64,000 nt of DNA from Variovorax sp. PMC12 (GTDB lineage: Bacteria; Pseudomonadota; Gammaproteobacteria; Burkholderiales; Burkholderiaceae_C), in NCBI RefSeq assembly GCF_003019815.1, contig NZ_CP027773.1:3111001-3175000 (forward strand). Reading direction: 5' to 3'. The position numbers and the translations under genes are program-made. The notes under the pieces were generated by a model, which was not told the DNA's origin, did not search any database, and worked only from the letters and a program-made list of their open reading frames with translations. This document shows positions 52,489 through 61,233 of the stretch, piece by piece (position 1 is the stretch's first letter; every line of letters begins with the position of its first letter).

Positions 52489-53538
52489 TCATTCCAACTC
52501 CGAGTTTGTAAAGGGCACCAAATAATCCAGGAGGGCTGATGGACCTCGATTCGCGTACTTATCCCAATGCATTTTCGGGCGAAGATATTGCAGGCCAGCG
52601 AAGTAAAACCCAGAAGGATCGACAGAGGGGTCAACTGACTCTTGGCCGGGGTATGCCTCTCGGAACGCACAGTAGTAGGCAACTCGAGGTTCGATGTTCA
52701 TGAACCTCATGGGCAATGCAAGTGACGTGATATGTGCGAAATGCTCGTCGTACAAAATTCCGAGGGCAGTGAGCCCGATTCGGGAGTAGGTATCGCCCCG
52801 CAAAACTATCCGATCAATCGTAGGAGCCGTAACCACTCCGCCTATACGTCGCACCATCTCGAGCAGCTGCGCAAACACCACATTGCCTTCGAGACTTCCC
52901 CGCAAACGCTCTCCAAGCCTGACAGCTTGGTCAATCAGAGCGTTCAGACCAGCTTGCCCCAGCCCGCCCGAACTGCCGGCGACTGCATCTGCGAGCAACC
53001 GCATCGTCGAAAAATCGTTTATTGCTGCTGCGGCTCGCATTGTTCCCATCAAACTCAACGCAAGCTGTGCCTTCCCCTCCCATCGGGCAATCGCCTTAAG
53101 GTCGCCCGATAGACCTGCATGCACTGTCTGGCGCTGTGGCACCCAAATTGCCCAAGACTGCTGACCTTCCATCAGCGAGTTGTCAGAGGCTCGCTGTTGT
53201 AGAAGCCAATCCTGAAGCCAAAGATACCAAGCTTGGCGAGTCTCAAGATCAACTCGTATGAATATCACCGGAATTCGGCACACGTCTGCGTACTCGAAGT
53301 ACCGCCGTTCGATGATGAACTTCACACCTGCATCACTGCATTCCACCCTCTCCGACGTCTTGATCTGCACCTTCAAGATATCTCCACGCAGTCCGTTTTC
53401 CGTGAGCTCAAACTCCGCGTCAATCCCGAAATCCTCTCCCAGGTCTCGCGACAACCAGTGGGGATGTTCCTCCACATGCGCGAAGAGCCATTTATGCCCC
53501 TGCGCGCCGATTTTTTGAGCCTTGGTTCTGGTATTCAC
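52489..53538 (-). CDS. DUF4365-domain protein (nuclease-like)
   Basis: 349 residues from a GTG at 53538; no strong Shine-Dalgarno. The N-terminal part carries R-D-L-G-E-D-F-G-I-D-A-E-F-E-L and then I-L-K-V-Q-I-K-T, the D...E-x-K pattern of PD-(D/E)xK-type DUF4365 nucleases. The remaining 220 residues are mostly helical and unassigned, with a W-rich middle. DUF4365 proteins occur in mobile islands and restriction-like loci. Codon use is markedly less GC-biased than in core genes. It ends the low-GC gene run, 92 bp after the P-loop gene. Confidence 0.65.
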   Translation of the reverse strand: MNTRTKAQKIGAQGHKWLFAHVEEHPHWLSRDLGEDFGIDAEFELTENGLRGDILKVQIKTSERVECSDAGVKFIIERRYFEYADVCRIPVIFIRVDLETRQAWYLWLQDWLLQQRASDNSLMEGQQSWAIWVPQRQTVHAGLSGDLKAIARWEGKAQLALSLMGTMRAAAAINDFSTMRLLADAVAGSSGGLGQAGLNALIDQAVRLGERLRGSLEGNVVFAQLLEMVRRIGGVVTAPTIDRIVLRGDTYSRIGLTALGILYDEHFAHITSLALPMRFMNIEPRVAYYCAFREAYPGQESVDPSVDPSGFYFAGLQYLRPKMHWDKYANRGPSALLDYLVPFTNSELE

Positions 53539-53630
53539 TTCTTTGAGAGGAGTCGGATTCTTGTATCGGGGTTCTCAGACTGACAGCGAAGGCAAACGGC
53601 TCAATCGCAAAGTGCTCGCGCAGTACACGT

Positions 53631-54152
53631 CTACAACACCTGCTTAAGCGCCTCATCGAACTCATCTGTCGAAGGGGAATTCAGCTCGATCAACCGGATT
53701 CGAAGCGAACTCGCAACAGACTCAGCATGTTCAGCCTCGGCCCTAGCGAAGGAGGTCATCTCGGCCTCATCCCAGCTGCTATCCCCTCTGGCCAAAAGTC
53801 GCTCCAAGACAACGGGAGTCGCGCACGCTAGCAAGATGATGGAGGTGCAGCCGAGATCGCGAAAGACCGAATCAGGCAGTCGCTGGTGTTGCCCGACTTC
53901 TTTTCTCAGAACGAGGTGACCGTCCAGCACTAATGCATGTTTATCAGCCTTGATTCGAGCCACCGCAGCGACCAGCGCTGCCTGATTGGCCGCGACTTCA
54001 TCGACCCGCTTGCTGGAATTCCAAGAGGTGTGCCCTCGCTCCTCTCTAATCAATTGACTAGCAGTCGCGTACTTCAGGCCGAGTCGAAAAGTGGCCTGTT
54101 TTGCTAAGTACGTCTTGCCGACACCGTGGACACCCGCGATAAAAATCGTCAT
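53631..54152 (-). CDS. Small P-loop NTPase, adenylate-kinase-like
   Basis: 173 residues. The protein opens with the Walker A loop G-V-H-G-V-G-K-T, and a middle segment H-A-L-V-L-D-G-H resembles Walker B of small nucleotide or metabolite kinases. The helical lid region is short. The start overlaps the ASCH stop by 4 bp, so the two are translationally coupled. Low-GC codon use. Substrate unknown. Confidence 0.7.
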   Translation of the reverse strand: MTIFIAGVHGVGKTYLAKQATFRLGLKYATASQLIREERGHTSWNSSKRVDEVAANQAALVAAVARIKADKHALVLDGHLVLRKEVGQHQRLPDSVFRDLGCTSIILLACATPVVLERLLARGDSSWDEAEMTSFARAEAEHAESVASSLRIRLIELNSPSTDEFDEALKQVL

Positions 54153-54616
54153 GCTGGGCCTTTATCAGTTGCAGTCTTTTTCTCGATTTTCTCGAGCTCG
54201 GTCGATGTGAGATATCGGAAAGATTGCGGCGGTGTAAATTCCTTGAACAGTGATCTGGGGTCGAGAGGTCTGTTCAGCTTTCGTAGCGCACCCAACAGAA
54301 TCGCACATCCCTGCTTTTTCCCCTCGAAATAGTCGAAGAGTTCACGCCGAGTCAACGCCCCTCCTCTCTCTATACAGTAGCTCCATAGCGCAGTGGATGA
54401 TCCCCTAATCACTTCTTCAACTTCGACAAGAGCAACAATTCGCTGTACTGGAGAACTCGCATAAATAGCGATGAGTTTTACCTCCTCCGCGGCCCATGCG
54501 CGCCGAAACTCAACGCGCTTCTTGCCAGACAGAATGAGATCTGAATATTTTGGTTTGATCGACAACAAGATGGCCCTACCGACCTGCGGCGGCGAGCACT
54601 CGAGAAAAAGCGACAT
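54149..54616 (-). CDS. ASCH-domain protein
   Basis: 155 residues from ATG 54616, which overlaps the end of the PIN-GNAT gene by 41 bp; a later TTG would shorten it. I-L-L-S-I-K-P-K-Y-S-D-L-I-L-S-G and K-K-R-V-E-F-R-R at the N-terminus are the ASCH/PUA-like pattern that contacts modified RNA or nucleotides. The tail is Lys-rich. Coupled to the P-loop gene and directly after a protein that has its own PUA-like domain, suggesting shared RNA or nucleotide work. Confidence 0.75.
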   Translation of the reverse strand: MSLFLECSPPQVGRAILLSIKPKYSDLILSGKKRVEFRRAWAAEEVKLIAIYASSPVQRIVALVEVEEVIRGSSTALWSYCIERGGALTRRELFDYFEGKKQGCAILLGALRKLNRPLDPRSLFKEFTPPQSFRYLTSTELEKIEKKTATDKGPA

Positions 54617-56048
54617 CGGAGACTTTACGAATGGATTGAATCGGGCTAGTGACTACGCGCTCATGGATGAGACGGTCATAGGAAACAGAATGCGGTAGGT
54701 GCTCCACCAGCCGGAAGAGGATTACTTTGGTTTTTCGATTTGCCATTGCCTCGATCTCGTCGAGCGCGTAGACAGTACGACGGCTAACCAAGCTAGCGAT
54801 TTTCGCCGCGTCACTCAAGATTTCGAACCGATCTACCACTCCGATGGATGTCACAGCTTTCTCGTCTTCCGTGCGATAGAAAAGTACAACATCCCCTGGA
54901 TGGATCGCATTAGTTTGCGCATGGCAAAGGTAAGCCAGCTTGATCGCATTGCCTACGTTGCCTATGACGCCAAAGAGCCGCTGCTGCTGAGACTTGTAGT
55001 CTGGAAAAAGGGTTTCGTGAAATGGTGGTTGGATCGGAATCAGGAACTTCTGAACCGAGCCATCTTTTCGGAAATGAGGAAAGAAGCGGCGCGTGTAATC
55101 GAGTGGTGGCAGTGTGTCCCAAGTAGGAGCAACTTGGGGATGTGGTTTAACCAGCACGAGATCGCCAGCATACTGTCCACGCTCTGCAAAACCAAAGTCT
55201 TGTAGCAGGCGAATCAGGTAGTCGTGCCGCTCCGGATCAGCATGGATAAATACATGCTCACAGGCATTCTCCGTGGCGAACCGGAACGCCGCCTTGAGAA
55301 AAAGCTCACCGATTTTTCGACCTCTGACAGCCTCCCCTACCTTGAAGGTACAGAGCTTCAACGCGTGGCCAGCCAGTTGCTCACCGGCTTCATTGATCCG
55401 CTCATCGGTTTGCGAGGCGTAAACGCATATCGCAGCCAGGGTTTCACTTTCGTCTCGATAGACCCAAGCCATGCGATTCTCTCGTGCTTTGCGGCGAAAC
55501 CAATCATCAAATCCGTCGTAGCCTTCTCGCAGACTATCGAAGAACGTGGATGCCAATAGTGGCGTCAGACTGTGGAGAGGCACATCTTGGATGTTCGGCA
55601 GAGAGACTTGGCGGGGTTCATGCAAGCGCCGAAGCCAGTCCTCCGCTGTCTGGATCGTGTAGACACGATCACTAAGGCCACGAACTCTGGCCTTGGCATG
55701 GATGCGTCGATCCTCCGTGACAAGTGCATGCACAGCATCGCACTCAAGCGCGTACAGAATTTCGTTATCGCATGCGTCGTTTGCGTTTGTGGTGGGTGTA
55801 TTCCAAGGACAGGGAGCCACACACTCCAACGCTGGGTACTGCTTGATGCGCTGCAGACTGCGCTCACGGCGACGTTCGTCGACATCACGTTCGAGATCGG
55901 TGATTGTTGCGGGGTGGTAGAGCAACGGATGCCCCCCCACACTCGCCAAGCGAACGAAGTTCGCGAGGTTCTGTTCTAAAACTTGAAACGAGTCCTGCAG
56001 CGGTATCAACACGTTCGTGTCGAGCAAGAAGCGCAATCGTTGGGTCAA
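54576..56048 (-). CDS. PIN-GNAT-PUA(ASCH/EVE)-like three-domain fusion protein
   Basis: 490 residues from a TTG at 56048 preceded by GGAGGG; an ATG at 56120 would add 24 residues. Residues 1-140 form a PIN RNase domain: L-L-D-T-N-V-L (Asp10), T-D-L-E-R-D, and V-T-E-D (Asp113). Residues about 160-305 look like a GNAT acetyltransferase, with V-G-E-A-V-R-G-R-K-I-G as acetyl-CoA loop and V-F-I-H-A. Residues about 365-465 contain G-D-V-V-L-F-Y-R, S-I-G-V-V-D-R-F, and Y-A-L-D-E-I, as in EVE/ASCH PUA folds. This architecture points to RNA- or tRNA-directed activity, perhaps toxin or defence. Codon use is low-GC. First gene of the island. Confidence 0.72.
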   Translation of the reverse strand: MTQRLRFLLDTNVLIPLQDSFQVLEQNLANFVRLASVGGHPLLYHPATITDLERDVDERRRERSLQRIKQYPALECVAPCPWNTPTTNANDACDNEILYALECDAVHALVTEDRRIHAKARVRGLSDRVYTIQTAEDWLRRLHEPRQVSLPNIQDVPLHSLTPLLASTFFDSLREGYDGFDDWFRRKARENRMAWVYRDESETLAAICVYASQTDERINEAGEQLAGHALKLCTFKVGEAVRGRKIGELFLKAAFRFATENACEHVFIHADPERHDYLIRLLQDFGFAERGQYAGDLVLVKPHPQVAPTWDTLPPLDYTRRFFPHFRKDGSVQKFLIPIQPPFHETLFPDYKSQQQRLFGVIGNVGNAIKLAYLCHAQTNAIHPGDVVLFYRTEDEKAVTSIGVVDRFEILSDAAKIASLVSRRTVYALDEIEAMANRKTKVILFRLVEHLPHSVSYDRLIHERVVTSPIQSIRKVSDVAFSRVLAAAGR

Positions 56049-56529
56049 GAAGCCCTCCTGCGCAAAGGTTTTGGCTCGTGCGAGAACAGCAAATCGGGCT
56101 CGAAGGAGAGAAACCCACATAGTCCGAACGTGCGGCAGGCCATTCGCGATCCTGCGTCCAGTGACGGCGGCATCACTGGGCATAGCGCTGCACTATTGCA
56201 TCGTCGCCCCGAACGAAAGGTGGGGTGGCGGGATGATTCCAACTGGATCTCCTCCTAGACTTTGTGTCCGGATGTTAGACCAGATTGTTTCAGCATCCTC
56301 AAACGGTCTCTCTCGCGCAACCCGTGCCGCCCCAAGCCTTCCTCCCATTTCTCACGACTATGCGAGCACTGGATAAGACGACTCTCCACGCTGGCAGGAG
56401 GTCCAATTCGGCAACCATCGGAGGCAAAAATCATCTTTGACTAGGAGGCAACTATCTTCTGCCCCAACCCTCATTTATCCGCAAAGGTAACCGCAAGACA
56501 CTCCTCCCCATCCAAGAAGGAGTGCCCTC
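56049..56529. other. 481-bp intergenic region between the island and the MFS gene
   Basis: Contains no supportable gene. It is relatively AT-rich toward 56430-56500, with two GGAGGCAA words near 56417-56455 that lie close together. Promoters for the divergent PIN-GNAT and MFS genes must be here; no clear -35/-10 pair stood out. No tRNA or attachment-site repeat was recognised at this island edge. Confidence 0.5.
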
Positions 56530-57732
56530 ATGCCAATCGCCCTACTAGCGCTAACCCTCAGCGCCTTCGCCATCGGAACGACAGAGTTCGTCATCGTTGG
56601 CCTCATCCCCACAGTCGCAGCCGATCTCCACATCGGCCTCCCCTCCGCCGGCTTGCTGGTCAGCCTCTACGCGCTGGGCGTCGCCATCGGTGCGCCGGTG
56701 CTCACGGCCCTCACGGGCAAGCTGCCGCGCAAGGCGCTGCTGCTCGGGCTGATGGCGCTGTTCACGCTCGGCAATCTGCTGGCGTGGAAGGCGCCGAGCT
56801 ATGAATCGCTGATTGCCGCCCGCGTGCTCACGGGGCTGGCGCACGGGGTTTTCTTCTCCATCGGCTCGACGATTGCCACCGGCCTGGTGCCGAAGGAAAA
56901 GGCGGCGAGCGCCATCGCGATCATGTTCACGGGCCTCACGGTGGCGCTGGTCACGGGCGTGCCGCTGGGCACGTTCATCGGGCAGCACTTCGGCTGGCGC
57001 GAGACTTTCCTGGCCGTGTCGGCGCTGGGCGTTGTCGCGTTCATCGGCAGCTGGGTCTTCGTGCCCTCCAACATCCGCCACACGCCGCCGGCCTCGCTGG
57101 CGCAGCAGGCCAAGGTGCTGGCCGAGCCGCGCCTGTTGCTGGTGTATGCGAAGACGGCCATCGGCTATGGCGGCTCGTTCATTCCGTTCACGTTCCTGGC
57201 GCCCATCCTCACTGACGTGTCGGGCTTCAGCGCGGGCGCCGTGGGCTGGGTGATGCTGGTGTACGGTGTGTCGGTGGCGGTGGGCAACATCTGGGGCGGC
57301 AAGCTGGCCGACCGCATGGGCCCTATTCCGGCGCTGAAGGTCATCTTCGCGTTGCTGGCCGCCGTGCTGCTGGTGTTCAACTTCGCGGCGCCGCACAAGT
57401 GGCTGGCGCTGCTGGCGGTGCTGATGTGGGGCGCGGTGGCGTTCGGCAATGTGCCGGGGCTGCAGGTGTACGTGGTGAAGCAGGCCGAGCGCTTCACGCC
57501 GCAGGCGGTGGATGTGGCATCGGGCCTGAACATCGCGGCCTTCAACCTGGGCATTGCCGGCGCGGCCTGGGCCGGTGGGCTGATCGTGACGCACCTGGGG
57601 CTGATGCACACGCCGTGGATTGGCGCGCTTGTTGTGCTCGTGTCGCTGGCCCTCACGCAATGGAGCGGCGTGCTGGATCGTCGTGCCGGCATTCCGGTTC
57701 GCGCTTCGGGGCCGGTGCCGGCCGGCCACTGA
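56530..57732 (+). CDS. MFS transporter, DHA1/AraJ-like
   Basis: 400 residues from ATG 56530 with an AAGGAG Shine-Dalgarno. About 12 helices; markers are F-A-I-G-T-T-E-F-V-I-V-G-L-I-P in helix 1, G-A-P-V-L-T-A-L-T-G-K-L-P-R-K, and G-L-A-H-G-V-F-F-S. The group contains arabinose, purine and drug exporters such as AraJ and PbuE, so this may export a sugar or purine; specificity not assigned. The next gene, an aldo/keto reductase, is 47 bp downstream. Confidence 0.85.
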   Translation: MPIALLALTLSAFAIGTTEFVIVGLIPTVAADLHIGLPSAGLLVSLYALGVAIGAPVLTALTGKLPRKALLLGLMALFTLGNLLAWKAPSYESLIAARVLTGLAHGVFFSIGSTIATGLVPKEKAASAIAIMFTGLTVALVTGVPLGTFIGQHFGWRETFLAVSALGVVAFIGSWVFVPSNIRHTPPASLAQQAKVLAEPRLLLVYAKTAIGYGGSFIPFTFLAPILTDVSGFSAGAVGWVMLVYGVSVAVGNIWGGKLADRMGPIPALKVIFALLAAVLLVFNFAAPHKWLALLAVLMWGAVAFGNVPGLQVYVVKQAERFTPQAVDVASGLNIAAFNLGIAGAAWAGGLIVTHLGLMHTPWIGALVVLVSLALTQWSGVLDRRAGIPVRASGPVPAGH

Positions 57733-57779
57733 ACTTCTTTTTTTTCTTCTTCTCTTTTTTCAACGCACAAGGACAACAC

Positions 57780-58607
57780 ATGAATACGAACAACAGCCAC
57801 AGCAACCCCATTCCCGCCTTCGGCCTCGGCACTTTCCGCCTGAAGGGCCAGGTGGTCATCGACTCGGTGAAGAACGGCCTCGACGTGGGCTACCGCGTGA
57901 TCGACACGGCGCAGATCTACGGCAATGAAGCCGAGGTGGGCCAGGCCATTGCAGAAAGCGGCGTGGCGCGCAAAGACCTGTTCATCACCACCAAGATCTG
58001 GACCGACAACTACGCCAAGAGCAAGCTGGTGCCCAGCCTGAAAGACAGCCTCGCCAAGCTGCGCACGGACCACGTCGACCTGACGCTGATCCACTGGCCC
58101 TCGCCCGGCAACGCGGTGCCGGTGGCGGAGTTCATGGGCGCGCTGGCCGAGGCCAAGGCGCAGGGGCTCACCAGGCACATCGGCGTGTCCAACTTCAACA
58201 TCGCGCTCATGAAGGAAGCCATCGCGGCCGTGGACGCGCAGAACATCGCCACCAACCAGATCGAGCTGCACCCGTACCTGCAGAACCGCAAGGTGGCGGA
58301 GTTCGCGAAGAGCCAGGGCATCCACATCACTTCTTACATGACGCTGGCCTACGGCAAGGTGCTGAACGATACGGTGATCGAGTCGATTGCCAAGGCGCAC
58401 GGCGCGACCACCGCGCAGGTCACGCTGGCATGGGCGATGCAGATGGGCTACGCGGTGATTCCGTCGTCCACCAAGCGCACGAACCTCGAAGGCAACCTCC
58501 GCGCGCAGCAGCTGAAGCTGACGGATGCAGAGATGGCGCAGATCGCCGCGCTCGACCGTGGCGAGCGCCTGACCGACCCGGCTGGCCTGTCGCCGGCCTG
58601 GGACTGA
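57780..58607 (+). CDS. Aldo/keto reductase, 2,5-diketogluconate reductase-like (DkgB type)
   Basis: 275 residues from ATG 57780. The catalytic tetrad is Asp42, Tyr47, Lys72 and His105 (V-I-D-T-A-Q-I-Y-G-N-E, T-T-K-I-W, L-I-H-W-P). The NADPH site S-S-T-K-R-T-N-L is near the C-terminus. It reduces aldehydes or diketones. The 47-bp space to the MFS gene has a long pyrimidine tract (57735-57762), and an AAGGA lies before the ATG. Confidence 0.9.
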   Translation: MNTNNSHSNPIPAFGLGTFRLKGQVVIDSVKNGLDVGYRVIDTAQIYGNEAEVGQAIAESGVARKDLFITTKIWTDNYAKSKLVPSLKDSLAKLRTDHVDLTLIHWPSPGNAVPVAEFMGALAEAKAQGLTRHIGVSNFNIALMKEAIAAVDAQNIATNQIELHPYLQNRKVAEFAKSQGIHITSYMTLAYGKVLNDTVIESIAKAHGATTAQVTLAWAMQMGYAVIPSSTKRTNLEGNLRAQQLKLTDAEMAQIAALDRGERLTDPAGLSPAWD

Positions 58608-58617
58608 TCGTAGAAGC

Positions 58618-58971
58618 TCAACGGCACACCGACTCTTCCGGCGTCTCCACCGCGTTCACGACAAAGAAGCGGTTCATGCCGTCCATGGTGTCAAAAAAGC
58701 CCCGCTTCGAGCGGCGCAGGGGTGTGCCGTCGAGCAGCTTGTAGCTCACCGCGCCCTTGATGGTGGGATAGCGCTTGGAGATGCTCACGCGCACCAGGCA
58801 CTCCGTGCTCTCGATGACCGTGTGCGAACGCTCGCGCGCATCCACGACCTCGAAGCGGCCGGTCTCCTGCAGGACGGACTCGTAGGTAGCCATGACGCGG
58901 TTTTTCTGCGCAATCGCGACGCTGGATGCCGAACAAGACGCAAATCGTGGGTAGGACGGTTCCTGCACCAC
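58618..58971 (-). CDS. Hypothetical protein
   Basis: 117 residues from a GTG at 58971; an ATG at 58893 would give 91 residues, and neither start has a clear Shine-Dalgarno. The C-terminal half has S-I-S-K-R-Y-P-T-I-K-G-A-V-S-Y and K-R-G-F-F-D-T-M-D. No family recognised. It begins about 20 bp after another hypothetical gene on the same strand and is convergent with the aldo/keto reductase. Confidence 0.5.
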   Translation of the reverse strand: MVQEPSYPRFASCSASSVAIAQKNRVMATYESVLQETGRFEVVDARERSHTVIESTECLVRVSISKRYPTIKGAVSYKLLDGTPLRRSKRGFFDTMDGMNRFFVVNAVETPEESVCR

Positions 58972-58990
58972 GCCGTTGCGGCGCGACGCG

Positions 58991-59359
58991 CTAGTGGCCG
59001 GGGAGGCGCTCCGACTCCAGCACGAGGGCGCTGGCCTGCTCGGCGGCGCTGGCGGCCAGGCAATCGGCTCTCAGCGCAGCGGCGACTTTCTCGGGCGCCT
59101 CCTGCAGCTCGGCAATGTCGCGCTCGCCGACGCAGTAGCCGTCGAGCCGCACATAGATGCGATGGAAGTTGCCGCCCAGCGCCCGCGCCACGTCGAGCAG
59201 GGAATCGGCAAGCGTCGGAAAGCCGCCGTTGCTGTATGAGCTGGGCGGTATCACGCCCTTGTAGCGGGGAGCGCGAACCGAATAGGCATAGAAAGCGCCC
59301 TCCTTGCGGAGTTCAACCACGGGCTGGAGGCTGCGCGGAGCTTCCTTCTTTGCTTGCAT
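58991..59359 (-). CDS. Hypothetical protein
   Basis: 122 residues from ATG 59359. The central Y-A-Y-S-V-R-A-P-R-Y-K-G-V-I-P-P and R-I-Y-V-R-L-D-G-Y-C-V-G-E-R-D suggest a compact mixed alpha/beta fold. Not recognised as a family. The upstream 81 bp to the deaminase gene carry no clear promoter. Confidence 0.5.
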   Translation of the reverse strand: MQAKKEAPRSLQPVVELRKEGAFYAYSVRAPRYKGVIPPSSYSNGGFPTLADSLLDVARALGGNFHRIYVRLDGYCVGERDIAELQEAPEKVAAALRADCLAASAAEQASALVLESERLPGH

Positions 59360-59440
59360 GGCCGCAGTGTAGTGCGATGCATCGGCCCGCTACAGAGACC
59401 GGAGGTTCGCATGGACCGGGGCATGCCGAATACGTTTGCT

Positions 59441-59935
59441 CTACCTTGCCCGCCGCGTCGCAGCCCACTCCGCAAGGATGCGAACGGCCTCGCCATCGAG
59501 CTTCTGCTCGGCGGGCACGCGGCGTTCGTCGAGCGGCGCACCGGCCTCGGCGCGCAGCGCCTCCACGTCGATGGGGTGCCGCGCCTCGACGGTCACGCCC
59601 TCGAAGGCCTGGCCGGACTGCGCCAGCGACGCCGCGTAATACAGCCTGGCGATGCCCGCGATGTGCATGGCCGCCGCGCACATGGCGCAGGGCTCGCACG
59701 ATGTGTAGAGCTCGCAGCCCGACAGGTCGACGGTGCCCAGCCTGCGGCAGGCGTCGCGAATGGCTTCCACCTCGCCGTGCGAGGTCGGGTCCGAGTGCGC
59801 GACGGAATGATTGAAGCCTTCGCCGACGATCGCGCCGTCTTTCACGACGACGGCGCCGAAGGGCTCGGTGCCGGGCTGGGTCAATGCCTGTGCCGACAGG
59901 GCCAGTGCCCGTTGCATGAATTTTTGTTGGTACAT
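59441..59935 (-). CDS. Nucleoside/base deaminase (guanine- or cytosine-deaminase-like)
   Basis: 164 residues from ATG 59935. Zinc motif H-G-E at 53-55 (H-G-E-V-E-A-I-R) with Cys83 and Cys86 in E-P-C-A-M-C, as in cytidine/deoxycytidylate-deaminase superfamily members such as GuaD. It lies 8 bp after a CynX-type MFS gene, in the operon that includes a CodA-like amidohydrolase and an SSS symporter. So it most likely deaminates an imported purine or pyrimidine. Exact base not determined. Confidence 0.85.
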   Translation of the reverse strand: MYQQKFMQRALALSAQALTQPGTEPFGAVVVKDGAIVGEGFNHSVAHSDPTSHGEVEAIRDACRRLGTVDLSGCELYTSCEPCAMCAAAMHIAGIARLYYAASLAQSGQAFEGVTVEARHPIDVEALRAEAGAPLDERRVPAEQKLDGEAVRILAEWAATRRAR

Positions 59936-59943
59936 GGTGGTGC

Positions 59944-61233
59944 TCAGGTCTTTCCGGTCGTGGCGCTGTCGAGTGCGGCAATTGGATGGGCAGCGCCGTG
60001 GCGCGGCTGCGGCTGCGGGCCGAACAGCCCGGCTGTGGCAGCGGCATAGCGGCGTGGATCGAAGCGCAGCATCAGCGGCAGCAGCACCACGACCACGGCG
60101 GCCAGGTAGGCCCACGCCATCGTGAAGCCGCCGGTGTGCTCGCGCACCCAGCCGGTAACGAAGGGCGCGAGCGCCGCGATCATGAAGCCCACGCCCTGCA
60201 TGAAGGCGGCGAGCGCGCCGGCCTGCGCGGGGTCGGCCAGGTGGTCGAGCGCCAGCACCATGCACAGCGAGAAGGCACCGCCCAGGCCGAAGCCCAGCAC
60301 CACCGCGATGGCGGCGGCCGGCACGGGCGCACCGAAGGTCAGCGCGCAAAAGCCCGCCAGCTGCGCGGCGAGCGTGAGCGCCAGCCAGGGCCGCAGATCG
60401 CGCCCCCGGCTGCGCGCGATGGCGGGCATGGCAAGCGCGGCAATCACCTGTGCGGCCGTCATCAGCGCGAGGACCGAGCCGCCCTGCTGGGCGGTCCAGC
60501 CCTGCTGTGCGTAGAAGTGCGGCAACCATGCGACGAGGCTGGTGTAGCCGCCGTTGATGAAGCCGAAGCACGCAGCCAGAAGCCAAGCGCGGCGGCTTGC
60601 GAAGCAGCGCAGCCACGAGAGGTTCTGGCGCGGCGCGTCGGCAACGGTGAATTCCATGCGCCGCATGTTCAGCCAATACAGCAGCGCGAAGGTCGCGAGC
60701 AGGGCCCATATGGCAAGGCCCGCGTGCCAGTCGGGCCGTGCGCCGCCGATTGCATGCGCCACCCACGGGCTGGCGATGGCGCCGAGCCCGCCGCCGCCCA
60801 TGATGGCGGCGGAGTACAGCCCGGTCATCACACCGATGCGCGCCGGGTAGGCCTGCTTCACCACGCCGGGCATCAGCGCCTGCACCAGCCCGACACCCGC
60901 GCCCGCGAGCGCCGCACTCCACAGCAGCGCAGCCGCGCCGCCCGCCACATAGCGGCTCGCGCAAGCCAGCGCGATGGCTCCGAGCCCGAGCGCGACACCG
61001 CCGCGCGGGCCGATGCGCTGGCCGACCGCCGCGCCGCACAGCGACGTGGCCCCCATCGCGAACATCGGCAGCACGGTGAGCAGCGCCACCGCATGAAAAC
61101 CGATGCCGGTGGCAAGGCGGATGGGCTCGAGCAGCGGGCTGCTCGACGTGAGAAAGGCGCGCAGGTTGAGCGCCACCAGCACGATCACTACCGCAAAGGC
61201 GACGCCTGCGTCACGACTTCGCGCTGCCCTCAC
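59944..61233 (-). CDS. MFS transporter, CynX/NimT-like
   Basis: 429 residues from a GTG at 61233, overlapping the amidohydrolase stop as GTGA. About 12 helices. The start L-V-A-L-N-L-R-A-F-L-T-S-S-S-P and G-P-R-G-G-V-A-L-G-L-G are the CynX-family pattern. Members export or import cyanate, 2-nitroimidazole and related small solutes; substrate not known. Within a base-salvage operon it may carry the product or analogue of the deaminases. A Pro/Gln-rich tail ends the protein. Confidence 0.83.
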   Translation of the reverse strand: MRAARSRDAGVAFAVVIVLVALNLRAFLTSSSPLLEPIRLATGIGFHAVALLTVLPMFAMGATSLCGAAVGQRIGPRGGVALGLGAIALACASRYVAGGAAALLWSAALAGAGVGLVQALMPGVVKQAYPARIGVMTGLYSAAIMGGGGLGAIASPWVAHAIGGARPDWHAGLAIWALLATFALLYWLNMRRMEFTVADAPRQNLSWLRCFASRRAWLLAACFGFINGGYTSLVAWLPHFYAQQGWTAQQGGSVLALMTAAQVIAALAMPAIARSRGRDLRPWLALTLAAQLAGFCALTFGAPVPAAAIAVVLGFGLGGAFSLCMVLALDHLADPAQAGALAAFMQGVGFMIAALAPFVTGWVREHTGGFTMAWAYLAAVVVVLLPLMLRFDPRRYAAATAGLFGPQPQPRHGAAHPIAALDSATTGKT

